From a virus, in IMG/VR virus record IMGVR_UViG_3300031539_000223, positions 1 to 29,215 of that record: a DNA stretch of 29,215 nucleotides. One strand, 5' to 3'. Positions 13,166 to 21,328 of this stretch are shown in pieces. The notes beneath the pieces were generated by a model. That model ran no database searches and had not been told where the DNA came from. It saw only the letters and a list, made by a program, of their open reading frames with translations. The position numbers were made by a program, and so were the translations under genes. The first letter of the stretch is position 1, and the number at the start of each line of letters is the position of its first letter.

Positions 13166-13199
13166 CAGCACGTACCTAATTTATAAGGAGGTGTTTAAT

Positions 13200-13559
13200 A
13201 TGACAGTAGTTATTACTGAAGAAACTTTTGGTACTGTAAAGAAGATCAAATTTGCCTGGGAATCTGATGCTCTCGGAGTAGCTACAGGACAGACTGTAAA
13301 GTCTTTTTCGGGTGAGCTATTAAGGCTCATTACAGTTCCCGGTGCTGGCGAAGATAAACCCGATAATTCATATGACATAACTATCACAGATGAAGATAGC
13401 GTCGACGCATTGATAGGTGCAGGTGTTGATAGATCCGATGTTAACACTGAGCAAGTTATAGCTTCTAATTTAGGAGCTGTAGCTAATACCAGGTTAACAA
13501 TTAACGTTGCTGGAGCTGGAGCTGCTAATAAAGGCACCGCTTATTTATATTTAAGATAA
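13200..13559 (+). CDS. Small virion protein, 119 aa
   Basis: Starts at ATG 13200 with AAGGAGG 8 bases upstream; the same frame is open further upstream but without a binding site. It looks like a compact beta-sandwich: VVITEETFGTVKKIKFAW, SGELLRLITVPGAG, YDITITDEDSVDAL, TRLTINVAGAG, GTAYLYLR. Proteins of this shape recur in siphovirus head or neck modules, next to the connector as here, but I cannot assign a proven role. A head-decoration or head-tail-joining structural protein is the likely class. Confidence 0.6.
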   Translation: MTVVITEETFGTVKKIKFAWESDALGVATGQTVKSFSGELLRLITVPGAGEDKPDNSYDITITDEDSVDALIGAGVDRSDVNTEQVIASNLGAVANTRLTINVAGAGAANKGTAYLYLR

Positions 13560-13572
13560 GGAGGTATGAGTG

Positions 13573-14718
13573 ATGGCTATAGTATCAACTACAGAAGCTT
13601 TGAACTTTTTAAACTTGTCAGCTGATATCTTTATTGTAGATGACCTACATAAAATTCTTAAGTTTACAAGCGATTTAGGTGGTCCTGTAGATATCATTCT
13701 TACAAATGGTGAATATACAGGAGAGCTTTTAGCAACACATATTGCTACAGTAATGAATGCAAACAACACACTTACTAATACTCAAGCCATAGTTATAACA
13801 GTTGTTTATACCAATGCTACACGTAAATTTACTTTTGACGCTACAGTAGGACATACATTGGCATATACTCATATAGGCAGTACTGCAGCATCGCTTGTTG
13901 GTTTTAATCAAATTCATGTTGCAATACAAGTAATGACTAGTGATGAAGCTGCATATGATCCTACAGCAATTGTAGCTATAATTAGAAATGGAGTGGAAGC
14001 TTGGGTTCAAAATACTAAATGTCGTCGTGCATTTGAACTTACCATATATCGTGAAACATATGATAGTGATGGTGATGATATACTGAACGTGACAAACTAT
14101 CCAATAACTAAAGTAAGAAGAGTTTGCGATAGTTTTATGGATGTAATTATGGTAACAAATATGCTAAAATATACTACAGCTTCGATTTCATGTGACGGTG
14201 TTAATATTACTTTAGAGAAAGATGGAGTAGAAACGTTAATTAGTTTAGCTGCAGCTACAACATTAGGAGCTGTAATTACTGCAATTAATGCTGTAGGAAA
14301 TGGTTGGGTAGCTACTATTCAAAGTACCGATTATGGTGGTTATCTGTCCACGGAGATAATGGATATAGATGGTTTAAGTTGTATTGACGGATATACGGTA
14401 TATCTTGCAATACCTTATCATAGTTTAAGTAATTACAAAGTCAAAAAAGAATGGGGCCAGATAAGTTATGATGGAGGTTTTCGAGAAGGTTCACAAAGTG
14501 TTTTCATAGAGTATACAGCAGGCTATACAGCAGAAACGATGCCTGAAGATCTTAAATTAGCCATTAACATTGTTGTCGCACATTTGTATCAGCGCAGGCG
14601 AGAAGAAACATTTGGAGTTTTTTCGTATCAAACGAGTGAAATTCGTACGGTACTTGAACGCGAACTTCCGCAACAAGCTGAATCAATATTTAGAGGATAT
14701 AGACGCAATAAGTTTTAA
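13573..14718 (+). CDS. Head-tail connector (gp6-like) with two inserted domains, 381 aa
   Basis: The backbone is a gp6-like connector, the ring below the portal: N-terminal STTEALNFLNLS, then YDPTAIVAIIRNGVEAWVQ, FELTIYRETYDSDGD, YPITKVRRV, and the C-terminal helix LKLAINIVVAHLYQRRREE. Two extra domains split it. Insert 1 (about 20-113) has VDIILTNGEYTGELLATHIATV and FTFDATVGHTLAY, a module with the pattern 'T.G.YTG..LA..I...' seen in phage virion proteins. Insert 2 (about 196-265) has ASISCDGVNITL and LGAVITAINAVGNGWVA. Typical connectors are 90-200 aa, so the inserts account for the extra length. The start is ATG 13573 (8 bases after AAGGAGG) rather than GTG 13570. Confidence 0.75.
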   Translation: MAIVSTTEALNFLNLSADIFIVDDLHKILKFTSDLGGPVDIILTNGEYTGELLATHIATVMNANNTLTNTQAIVITVVYTNATRKFTFDATVGHTLAYTHIGSTAASLVGFNQIHVAIQVMTSDEAAYDPTAIVAIIRNGVEAWVQNTKCRRAFELTIYRETYDSDGDDILNVTNYPITKVRRVCDSFMDVIMVTNMLKYTTASISCDGVNITLEKDGVETLISLAAATTLGAVITAINAVGNGWVATIQSTDYGGYLSTEIMDIDGLSCIDGYTVYLAIPYHSLSNYKVKKEWGQISYDGGFREGSQSVFIEYTAGYTAETMPEDLKLAINIVVAHLYQRRREETFGVFSYQTSEIRTVLERELPQQAESIFRGYRRNKF

Positions 14719-14733
14719 TAGGAGGTGAGCTCA

Positions 14734-15075
14734 ATGAAAGGGCCTAAAAAGATTTTAGAGCTTCAGAGAGCTCAATATTCTAAAGATGGTCAGGGTGGAA
14801 GAGACCCAACATATTACTATGTACGTAAGATTATAGGCATACTAACACCTAGAAATATTAAGGGACTCAGTGCAGGCTTGGAAAAAATGAGTGGCAATAA
14901 AGTTTTATTAAGTACTACATTAAGTTTTTATGTCGACTACCCCAATGAAAAACTTGATATTATAAAAGAAACTGATAGGTTAGTATTAGGAATACGAATT
15001 TTTAACATTATATTCATTGGTGATCCTGATTCACAAGAAAGACAGTTAAGGCTTGATCTTGAAGAACGTAAATAA
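14734..15075 (+). CDS. Head closure / head-tail adaptor protein, 113 aa
   Basis: Position, length and pattern fit the head-tail joining family (SPP1 gp16-type), a small beta-barrel that closes the neck after packaging. Visible elements: an N-terminal strand region (RDPTYYYVRKIIGILTP), LLSTTLSFYVDYPN, then a DRLVLGIRIFNIIFIGDPDSQERQLRLDLEE end in which 'G..+.I..+..' precedes a conserved-looking R-rich strand. The start is ATG 14734, 9 bases after GGAGG; the in-frame GTG at 14725 is inside the binding site. Confidence 0.7.
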   Translation: MKGPKKILELQRAQYSKDGQGGRDPTYYYVRKIIGILTPRNIKGLSAGLEKMSGNKVLLSTTLSFYVDYPNEKLDIIKETDRLVLGIRIFNIIFIGDPDSQERQLRLDLEERK

Positions 15076-15091
15076 TTTGGAGGTGAATATA

Positions 15092-15535
15092 GTGCGCGTA
15101 ATAATATCTATAGTTAGAGACAAAGAAGCTATGGCGGCTATACAAACTTTCAAAACGAGCAAAATATCCAGAATTAAAAGATTAGTAGAATCTGTAGGTA
15201 TGAAAATAAAAGCGGAGGCTAAACGTAATGTAGCTGTTAATACGGGTCTTACGCAAGATAAAATAGAGTATCATTTAATAGATAATAGAATGGGTGTAGA
15301 AGTAGGTGTGTTTGGTGAAAGAGCATTAGTTGCTGAATGGATTGAATTTGGTACTGCACCACATATTATATATCCGAGCAGTAGGCAAGCGCTATATTGG
15401 CCTGGAGCATCACACCCTGTAGATCATGTACATCATCCGGGCACTAAACCACGTCCATTTTTATTTCCCTCATATCTTAAATGGGTATCTTGGTTTGCCT
15501 CAGAGATTACGAACATAATAAGGAGTGTGAAATAA
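15092..15535 (+). CDS. HK97 gp10-like neck/minor tail protein, 147 aa
   Basis: Matches the HK97 gp10 family: an N-terminal helix with MKIKAEAKRNVAVNTGLTQDKIEY (the 'A...P.DTG.L..SI' position), VEVGVFGERALVAEWIEFGTAPH (the typical 'Y..y.EfGT..' motif), and a C-terminal PRPFLFPSYLK. A His-rich loop (HPVDHVHHPG) is unusual and could bind metal. The start is GTG 15092, 8 bases after GGAGG; the longer frame upstream overlaps the previous gene and has no binding site. It sits between head closure and tail terminator, as usual. Confidence 0.8.
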   Translation: MRVIISIVRDKEAMAAIQTFKTSKISRIKRLVESVGMKIKAEAKRNVAVNTGLTQDKIEYHLIDNRMGVEVGVFGERALVAEWIEFGTAPHIIYPSSRQALYWPGASHPVDHVHHPGTKPRPFLFPSYLKWVSWFASEITNIIRSVK

Positions 15536-16213
15536 TTGAGTGCAGTATCGAGTCTGTTACAAAAATTAATATATGAAACACTTAGACAGGAACCTGAGGT
15601 ATATTCTTATTTAAAAGACCCTAAAACAGAGTTTATTGATGCTCCTACAAGTATGGGTGTTATTGCAGATAAAGCATATCAAATAACTGATATAGATATG
15701 CGTTATATCGCTACTGATGCTGTAACAGTTAAAGATGATGGAATAATAACTATTGAACCATATACATTTGATAGAACTACGGGCACTGTAATTTTTGATA
15801 ATATCCTTGCAGGTAGAAACATTACTATTAGTGGTTTTTATTATCCAATAAGAGTATGGGATGAAATACCTCAAGAAAATATTAATTATCCTTATGTAGA
15901 AATAGGAGTAATAGATACTAATCCTGATAAAGTATTTGGTAATAATGGTGAAGAAGTATTTGTAACTATGCATATTTGGATAGATCAGATAGGAGATCAT
16001 CAAGGTAATAAAATATTACAAGACATTGGAAAAGCTATTTATAGATGTTTAGATGCTATGGAGAGACGGAAGTTAAATAAATCACCATTGGCTATTTCAG
16101 AATATACATTAATAATTAATAGTTTTGATTATGGTACAATACTCAAAGATATAGCTTATAGGCAGATGCCAATAAGATATAAATTCTTAGTTAGAGAAGA
16201 CTTAAACACTTAG
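15536..16213 (+). CDS. Tail terminator protein (DUF3168-like) with inserted domain, 225 aa
   Basis: Caps the tail tube and joins it to the head. The family core is split: N-terminal SSLLQKLIYETLRQEPEV, then after an insert VWDEIPQENINYPYVEIGVID, VFVTMHIWIDQIGD, ILQDIGKAIYRCLDA and the C-terminal DIAYRQMPIRYKFLVRE. The insert (about 36-104) contains YQITDIDMRYIATDAVTV, FDRTTGTVIF and NITISGFYYP, a module also found in the 267-aa protein at 16961. The start is TTG at 15536, with GGAG 10 bases upstream and directly after the previous stop; no nearer ATG exists. Typical terminators are 120-140 aa, so the insert explains the length. Confidence 0.75.
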   Translation: MSAVSSLLQKLIYETLRQEPEVYSYLKDPKTEFIDAPTSMGVIADKAYQITDIDMRYIATDAVTVKDDGIITIEPYTFDRTTGTVIFDNILAGRNITISGFYYPIRVWDEIPQENINYPYVEIGVIDTNPDKVFGNNGEEVFVTMHIWIDQIGDHQGNKILQDIGKAIYRCLDAMERRKLNKSPLAISEYTLIINSFDYGTILKDIAYRQMPIRYKFLVREDLNT

Positions 16214-16255
16214 GTGTTAAGTATAAAATTAAAGTCATGGAAGGAGTGATTTCGG

Positions 16256-16945
16256 ATGGCAGAACTCGGTGGACAATTAATGGTAGTGAAGATCGGGCTT
16301 ACGTCATGTGGTTCTTTTACTACTATCAATGGGGTTGATAACGCTACTCTGAGGAGACTTTGTAATATCCTCGATTTCACAAACTTTGGTCACGAATATA
16401 AGACTAGAGGGGCTGGAATTAAAGATACATCAGTGGCTCTTGCAGGAAACTACGATCCTGATGATCCTAATGGTCAGTTGGTTCTCGAACCTGGAGATAC
16501 TGTTTTTGTTCAAGTATTACCTGATGGTTCTATAGGTAAACAAATTGAAATGATAGTCGAGAACTTTGAACAAACTGCAGCGGCTGATGGTAAACAAACT
16601 TTCTCTAGTTCGTTGCAAGGAGTAAATGCCCCAACAGAAGTACCTGGTGCAGCACCAGTAATAGCAACAGTATGTACTATTCCGAATGGAACAGTTACAC
16701 CGGACGTTGCAGTTACAGGGTCGAACTTCAAAGAGGATATTGCCGTAGGAGATTTAACAGTAGGAGTAGATACCACCGGATTAACATTCTCTGATGTTAC
16801 CTATATTGCGCCAAACGTAATTCTCTTAGCATTCACTGGAACTGCAGCTGCTGGAGATGTTACTATTCAGGCAAAAACTTCTGCTTATGATCCAGCTACA
16901 GCACTGCCAAGTAATACTTTGACAATTGTTGTACCAGCAGAATAA
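16256..16945 (+). CDS. Major tail tube protein (probable) with C-terminal Ig-like domain, 229 aa
   Basis: Position between tail terminator and tail chaperones and a beta-rich N-terminal domain fit the tail tube subunit: MAELGGQLMVVKIG, LDFTNFGHEYKTRGAGIKDTSVALAGNYDPDDP, GDTVFVQVLPDG, EMIVENFEQTAAADGKQTFSSSLQG. From about residue 134 a second domain begins (VIATVCTIPNGTVTPDVAVTG and on to NTLTIVVPAE), with the look of an IPT/Ig-like fold that would decorate the tail surface. It begins like the next gene product (MAEL-GQL), so the two may be diverged relatives or share an assembly motif. The ribosome binding site is AAGGAG, 9 bases before ATG. Confidence 0.7.
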   Translation: MAELGGQLMVVKIGLTSCGSFTTINGVDNATLRRLCNILDFTNFGHEYKTRGAGIKDTSVALAGNYDPDDPNGQLVLEPGDTVFVQVLPDGSIGKQIEMIVENFEQTAAADGKQTFSSSLQGVNAPTEVPGAAPVIATVCTIPNGTVTPDVAVTGSNFKEDIAVGDLTVGVDTTGLTFSDVTYIAPNVILLAFTGTAAAGDVTIQAKTSAYDPATALPSNTLTIVVPAE

Positions 16946-16960
16946 GAGAGGTGATTAAAA

Positions 16961-17764
16961 ATGGCTGAACTGAGTGGTCAACTAGCAGCGGTGAGGGTTA
17001 GTGGAGCCTTATTGCTAGAAGTAGGTCTTTCTACCACAGATATCGGCGATGCTCATATTGTGTATCAAATCACTAATGCTACCAAGCAAGTGCTCGATAG
17101 AATTGGAATAATTCGAGTTCATAAAAAAGGTGAGGACGCTGCAGCTGAAACAGGTACCAATACTACGAATATTAAAATTTCAACTCATGGATTAGCAATT
17201 AATGATTTAATTGTTAATACTACTCGTGGCAATGCTGCTCGTTTAGTTACAGCTGTTGTAGATGTTGATAACGTAACAGTAGCAGCAATACCAGCACAAA
17301 CAACCGATGATAATATTGAAAGATGGCCTACTGAACTTGTTACAGCTTATACACTTTCAAGACTTGATGGTAAAGTGACTTATGCAGCACCTGATGCTGC
17401 GAGATTTATAAAAATATCAGGAAGTTATTATCCTATGACAACTGTGGCTTCTGCGCATGAATATAAGTTTGGTAAAGCTGTAACTATTTACGAAACTCCT
17501 AAATTTGGTATGGAGTACAAAAACAAACTTGGAGGTACAAAGTTTGCTTATGGTACTCTAAATCGATGGGATTTCGGTAATGATTATATGGTGATTGCTC
17601 TTACCAGCGGAGTACCTATTGTAATCGAGTTTAAACCAGATCCTAGTTTGAGTAAAATCTTTAGGGTTTGGGCTCTATTCGAAAACGGGGAAATAAAAGC
17701 AGCAGTAGATAGTGCTCAGGACGAAATAGTTTCGTTTATAAGCACAGATGAGTATTTGCAATAA
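16961..17764 (+). CDS. Second tail (tube-like) protein with nested inserted domains, 267 aa
   Basis: Starts MAELSGQLAAVRVSG, similar to the previous protein (MAELGGQLMVVKIG), and ends with a beta-rich region (GMEYKNKLGGTKFAYGTLNRW, VPIVIEFKP). Residues about 31-158 match the insert of the tail terminator: AHIVYQITN near its start and IKISGSYYP at its end. This module is itself interrupted (about 58-124) by a second one with STHGLAINDLIVNTTRG, LVTAVVDVDNVTVAAI and PAQTTDDNI. It is probably a tail tube or tail-tube-decorating subunit; two tail proteins in tandem are less common than one. The ribosome binding site is GAGGTGA, 7 bases before ATG. Confidence 0.6.
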   Translation: MAELSGQLAAVRVSGALLLEVGLSTTDIGDAHIVYQITNATKQVLDRIGIIRVHKKGEDAAAETGTNTTNIKISTHGLAINDLIVNTTRGNAARLVTAVVDVDNVTVAAIPAQTTDDNIERWPTELVTAYTLSRLDGKVTYAAPDAARFIKISGSYYPMTTVASAHEYKFGKAVTIYETPKFGMEYKNKLGGTKFAYGTLNRWDFGNDYMVIALTSGVPIVIEFKPDPSLSKIFRVWALFENGEIKAAVDSAQDEIVSFISTDEYLQ

Positions 17765-17790
17765 AATAAAATAAATGGAGGCAGACTATT

Positions 17791-18213
17791 ATGAGTAAGA
17801 TTTCAAAGTATTTAACTAGACAAGCAATCTTAACAGCGAAGGACATTAAGACAGAGTCGATACATGTTCCTGAATGGATGGATGAAGAAGGTAATGATTT
17901 GGTACTTGTTAAAGGTTTAAATGGTAAAGAAAGAGATGCTTATGAGGCTTCCCAGGTACAAATAGAAGGAGGACAAGTTAAATTTAACAAAGAGAATATC
18001 AGAGCTAAGTTAATTGCTTTGACAGTTGTTAATGAAGAACTGAACTCTATATTTTCTATTGGAGATGTGGAAGCTTTGGGGCAAAAATCGGGAGCAGCTC
18101 TTGCTAGGGTTTTTGAAGTAGCTCAAAAGTTATCGGGTCTTACACAGGAATCTTTGGAGAAAACTGAAAAAAACTCGACCACAACCACTTCAGATATTTC
18201 CTCTACGAATTAG
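17791..18213 (+). CDS. Tail assembly chaperone gpG-like (short form), 140 aa
   Basis: The unshifted product of the tail chaperone gene. It starts at ATG with GGAGG 9 bases upstream. The N-terminal region contains DIKTESIHVPEWMDEEGNDLVLVKGLNGKERDAYE, typical of tail assembly chaperones of Gram-positive siphoviruses, followed by NIRAKLIALTVVNEELNSIFS, ALARVFEVAQKLSGL. Residues 129-140 (after the slippery site) are a Ser/Thr-rich tail specific to the short form. It binds the tape measure during tail assembly and is absent from the virion in known systems. Confidence 0.85.
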   Translation: MSKISKYLTRQAILTAKDIKTESIHVPEWMDEEGNDLVLVKGLNGKERDAYEASQVQIEGGQVKFNKENIRAKLIALTVVNEELNSIFSIGDVEALGQKSGAALARVFEVAQKLSGLTQESLEKTEKNSTTTTSDISSTN

Positions 18214-18392
18214 CAGAACATCTAGGTTATGCTAGTGTTTCAATGATGCTGGCAGAAATGTCTAGTGAGGAAATAACGGAGTGGCAGTGTTATTTTCACT
18301 TAAAGAAAAAACGTGATGATGACGAGTCTGAGAGTAAAGAAAAGTTTAGTAAAGCCAAAGAAGCCGCGAGAAAAGGAGGGTTCGATAAATAA
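17791..18392 (+). CDS. Tail assembly chaperone gpGT-like -1 frameshift product, about 200 aa
   Basis: A -1 shift on AAAAAAC at 18168-18174 lets the ribosome leave the short frame after residue 128 and read on from 18174 to TAA at 18390-18392, adding about 72 residues. The added part reads FRYFLYELAEHLGYASVSMM, then LAEMSSEEITEWQCYF, then a Lys/Glu-rich end. The 'EHLG......MLAEMSSEE..EW..Y' pattern is that of the T domain in lambda-type gpGT, which recruits the tail tube protein to the tape measure. No independent start with a ribosome binding site fits this frame. Confidence 0.88.
18168..18174 (+). promoter_or_regulatory. Programmed -1 ribosomal frameshift site AAAAAAC
   Basis: In the zero frame the codons read GAA AAA AAC, so the heptamer is A AAA AAC, a canonical X XXY YYZ site. 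It is 42 bases upstream of the zero-frame stop and joins two frames with matching tail-chaperone features. Confidence 0.88.
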
Positions 18393-18408
18393 ATATTGAA
18401 CCCTTTTT
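18378..18408 (+). terminator. Terminator-like hairpin between gpGT and tape measure
   Basis: GGGTTCGATA (18378-18387) pairs with TATTGAACCC (18394-18403), a 10-bp stem with one G-U pair, loop AATAAA, followed by TTTTT and a second T-run. The TAA stop of the shifted frame (18390-18392) is in the loop. Being inside the operon, it probably acts as a partial terminator or attenuator that lowers tape measure expression, and translating ribosomes in the -1 frame would melt it. Confidence 0.65.
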
Positions 18409-18436
18409 CTCGTTTTTAAAAGAGGTGAATTCTACA

Positions 18437-20962
18437 GTGAGTTTAGCATCTTTTCTTGTTAAAATTGGAGCTGATACTGCTGACTTTGATAGGGGTATGA
18501 ATCACGCGTCTTCGCGTTTAGGTACTTTTACTCAGGGATTAAGACAGGCTGCCTCTTTTGCAATGGGTTTAGTTTTAGCCGGAGGTATAACTCAAAGTTT
18601 AAGAAGTGCTATAACAGAGGGTATTAAGTTTAATGGTATTATAGAACAAGCCACAATAGCCTTTACTACATTAACAGGCAGCGCAGCACAAGCTAATTCG
18701 ATGGTTCAACAATTATATAATTTCGCTGCATATACTCCCTTTCAGTTTCCTGATTTGTTAGCCAATTCAAAGAAATTAATGGCTTTTGGTTTTAATATAA
18801 AGCAGATTATTCCAATGCTAACTGGCATTGGTAATGCTGCTGCTGGCTTAGGTCTAACGGGACAAGAAGGAATTGGTCGAATAATTATAGCTATAGGCCA
18901 AATGCATACTAAAGCACGTGTTATGACTCAAGAAATGAATCAGTTAACTGAGTCTGGAATTCCTGCTTGGGAAATTTTAGCTAAATCGATGGGTAATTCA
19001 ACACAAGAAGTTATGGATTTGGTATACAAAGGAATAGTCCCTGCCGATCTTGCTATAGAAGCTTTAATTAATGGTATGAATGAACGGTTCCCGGGAATGA
19101 TGGAAAAGCAACAGAAATCAATGTGGGGATTATTTAGTACTTTTAAAGACTATGCAAGATCAGCATTAGGTACTGCTACGAAACCATTATATGACTGGTT
19201 CAAAGAGCTATTACCAGTAGCTACTGATTTTGCCAAAAGATTTAGCGAAGGTTTTAAACTCAAAGGATTAGAAGGTGGTCTTATGGCAGGTTTTAATTTT
19301 GATCCTGCCATAGCTACTACTTTTATAAACACAATTAATATGGTTAAGTCTATATTTATGGAACTAAAAATGGTTATTACTACTATTGGAGGTCCTATAG
19401 TTAAAGTAGCATTATTTATTATAAATCATTGGAAACAAATAGGTCCTGTTGTTTATGCTGTAGTAGGTGCTTTTATTGCAGTTAAAACTACAATAGCCGC
19501 TGTTACTATAGCAATATCGATTTTAAATGGAGTTTCTAAGACTAATCCATGGATATTACTTGCATCAGCTTTTGCAGGAGCCGCAGTTGCATTATGGGGA
19601 TTGAGACAAGCTGAAGCTGAGGCTACTGAATCAATAATAAATAATGCAATAGCAGTAGCTCAAGATGTTCAACAAACACAACAACTTATAGGTGAATATG
19701 CTTTTTTAACAAGCTCAGCTGAAAATGCGGCTGGAGCACAAGCCCAATTAAATAGTATAACTCAAGAATTAATAGACAAATTACCCGGAGCAGCGAATCT
19801 AATAGACCAGCAAACTTCTAGTTTAATTACTCAAGAAGCTGCTGTCAGAGGTTTAACTCAAGCTTTAATTGAGAAAAACAAATACGAGCTTGAAGCAGGT
19901 ATGATGGAAGCTCAAAGAATACTTCCTGACCTACAAGATCAAAATGCCAAAAATCAGTTAGTTTTAGATCAGTCTAAAGCATGGAAAGATAAAGTCATCT
20001 TACAAAAAGAACTTTTAGCTGTATACGAAGGTGATTATAAAAAGTTAAAGACTTTATTGTCAGCTGAAGAGTGGAAGATATTTAAAGATACAGCGGGAAT
20101 GTTACCAGAAACGATGCTTGGAGATTCTACTGCAACTATGGCAGCGTATAAAAAATTGCTCGATTGGAGAAATTTACAAACTGAAAGTGCTTTGAAAAAT
20201 GCTAGTGCTACGCAAAAAGAGATGGATAAATATCAAAAGATGCTGGATGATTATAACAAAATCAAACAGTTAGAAAAGGATATGTCTGATCCAGATTACG
20301 TTAAAAAGCTTAAAGAGCAATACAAGAAAGACTATGGAGCTGGTTATGAAGCTAAAACTGAAGCAGAGATAAAGGCAGAACTTGAAAGACAAAAGAAAGA
20401 ATGGGAGGAGGCTTTTAAAGCACAGGAAGGAGATAAAGATGCTAATAAATATTATGACCAACTAAAGAGTGGCGTAAAAGGGTTCACTAATGAATTAAGG
20501 AAACAGAATCAGGAGTTTGCAAACTTTATTGGTTTGTTTGACAAGTTAGAGGGTAAAGGTTCTACTTCAGGCTCTACACTGTTGAGAAGATTAAAGAAAC
20601 AACTTGAAGCTATTATGAACTGGAAGCAGTATATGGCTATTATTGAAAGCAGAGTAGATAATCCAGCTATGATAGATGCTTTAAGACAAATGGGACCAGA
20701 ATCTTGGAAACAGATAAGAGGACTTTCTAGATTGTCTAATGAGCAGTTGCAAGAATATTCTAAGGTGTATACACAAAAAGGAACTGAAACTTATGGTGAG
20801 GCGTATAAAGCTATTGAATACAAACATTCAGGTGAGATAACAGTAAAAGGTGTTAATAGCTATGATGAATTGGTGGGAGTAACGGAAATTGTAGCTAAGG
20901 AAATACAAGCAGATAGTGCTAGGTATACAAATATACCTGGAGCTAGTAAATCAACAAAGTAA
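18437..20962 (+). CDS. Tail tape measure protein, 841 aa
   Basis: Sets tail length and is ejected with the DNA. The N-terminal region matches the tape measure family: FLVKIGADTADFDRGMNHAS, then ATIAFTTLTGSAAQANSMVQ, LYNFAAYTPFQFPDL, IGNAAAGLGLTGQEGIGRI, MTQEMNQLTESGIPAWEILA, and WGLFSTFKDYARSALG. The middle has hydrophobic segments (about 320-395, PVVYAVVGAFIAVKTTIAAV and WILLASAFAGAAVALWGL) that could insert into the host membrane. The second half is charged and largely coiled-coil-like, with Lys/Glu/Gln-rich helices. The start is GTG 18437, 9 bases after GAGGTGA; the GTG at 18425 is part of that binding site. By its length it predicts a tail of roughly 120 nm at 1.5 A per residue. Confidence 0.92.
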   Translation: MSLASFLVKIGADTADFDRGMNHASSRLGTFTQGLRQAASFAMGLVLAGGITQSLRSAITEGIKFNGIIEQATIAFTTLTGSAAQANSMVQQLYNFAAYTPFQFPDLLANSKKLMAFGFNIKQIIPMLTGIGNAAAGLGLTGQEGIGRIIIAIGQMHTKARVMTQEMNQLTESGIPAWEILAKSMGNSTQEVMDLVYKGIVPADLAIEALINGMNERFPGMMEKQQKSMWGLFSTFKDYARSALGTATKPLYDWFKELLPVATDFAKRFSEGFKLKGLEGGLMAGFNFDPAIATTFINTINMVKSIFMELKMVITTIGGPIVKVALFIINHWKQIGPVVYAVVGAFIAVKTTIAAVTIAISILNGVSKTNPWILLASAFAGAAVALWGLRQAEAEATESIINNAIAVAQDVQQTQQLIGEYAFLTSSAENAAGAQAQLNSITQELIDKLPGAANLIDQQTSSLITQEAAVRGLTQALIEKNKYELEAGMMEAQRILPDLQDQNAKNQLVLDQSKAWKDKVILQKELLAVYEGDYKKLKTLLSAEEWKIFKDTAGMLPETMLGDSTATMAAYKKLLDWRNLQTESALKNASATQKEMDKYQKMLDDYNKIKQLEKDMSDPDYVKKLKEQYKKDYGAGYEAKTEAEIKAELERQKKEWEEAFKAQEGDKDANKYYDQLKSGVKGFTNELRKQNQEFANFIGLFDKLEGKGSTSGSTLLRRLKKQLEAIMNWKQYMAIIESRVDNPAMIDALRQMGPESWKQIRGLSRLSNEQLQEYSKVYTQKGTETYGEAYKAIEYKHSGEITVKGVNSYDELVGVTEIVAKEIQADSARYTNIPGASKSTK

Positions 20963-20974
20963 GGAGGTAGTGGT

Positions 20975-21328
20975 ATGGCAGATACTTGGGGAACTGTAAC
21001 AATAAATGTAATGAGCGTTGAACGCCCACCTGCGGAGATGTATTTCACGGAGCATAAAATAGTACCTGACCCTACATTACCTTCAACTACAAGACAATCA
21101 GTGTATCAAGGTTCTGGTAGGATGGGTAAAAGAGTAAGAATAACAGGACATGGTATTAAGACTGTAGTAGACGCACTTGAAGTAGATATGTATGCTATGA
21201 CATCTAGAATATTAACCATGGATGATGGTTTTACGATGACTGCTTATATTCAACCAAATTCGCTTAATCGACATAGAGAACTAGGTACAACTGAAGTCTT
21301 TTATGATTGCATATTTATGGAGGCGTAG
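20975..21328 (+). CDS. Tail protein, 117 aa
   Basis: Encoded between the tape measure and the tail hub with AAGGAGG 9 bases before its ATG. The sequence is beta-rich: WGTVTINVMSVERPPAEMYF, RVRITGHGIKTVVDALEVDM, ILTMDDGFTMTAYIQP, ELGTTEVFYDCIFMEA. Its place after the tape measure is that of distal tail or baseplate-hub proteins, but it is much shorter than typical distal tail (Dit) proteins of about 200-250 aa. I do not recognise the family, so a distal tail role is inferred only from position. Confidence 0.6.
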   Translation: MADTWGTVTINVMSVERPPAEMYFTEHKIVPDPTLPSTTRQSVYQGSGRMGKRVRITGHGIKTVVDALEVDMYAMTSRILTMDDGFTMTAYIQPNSLNRHRELGTTEVFYDCIFMEA

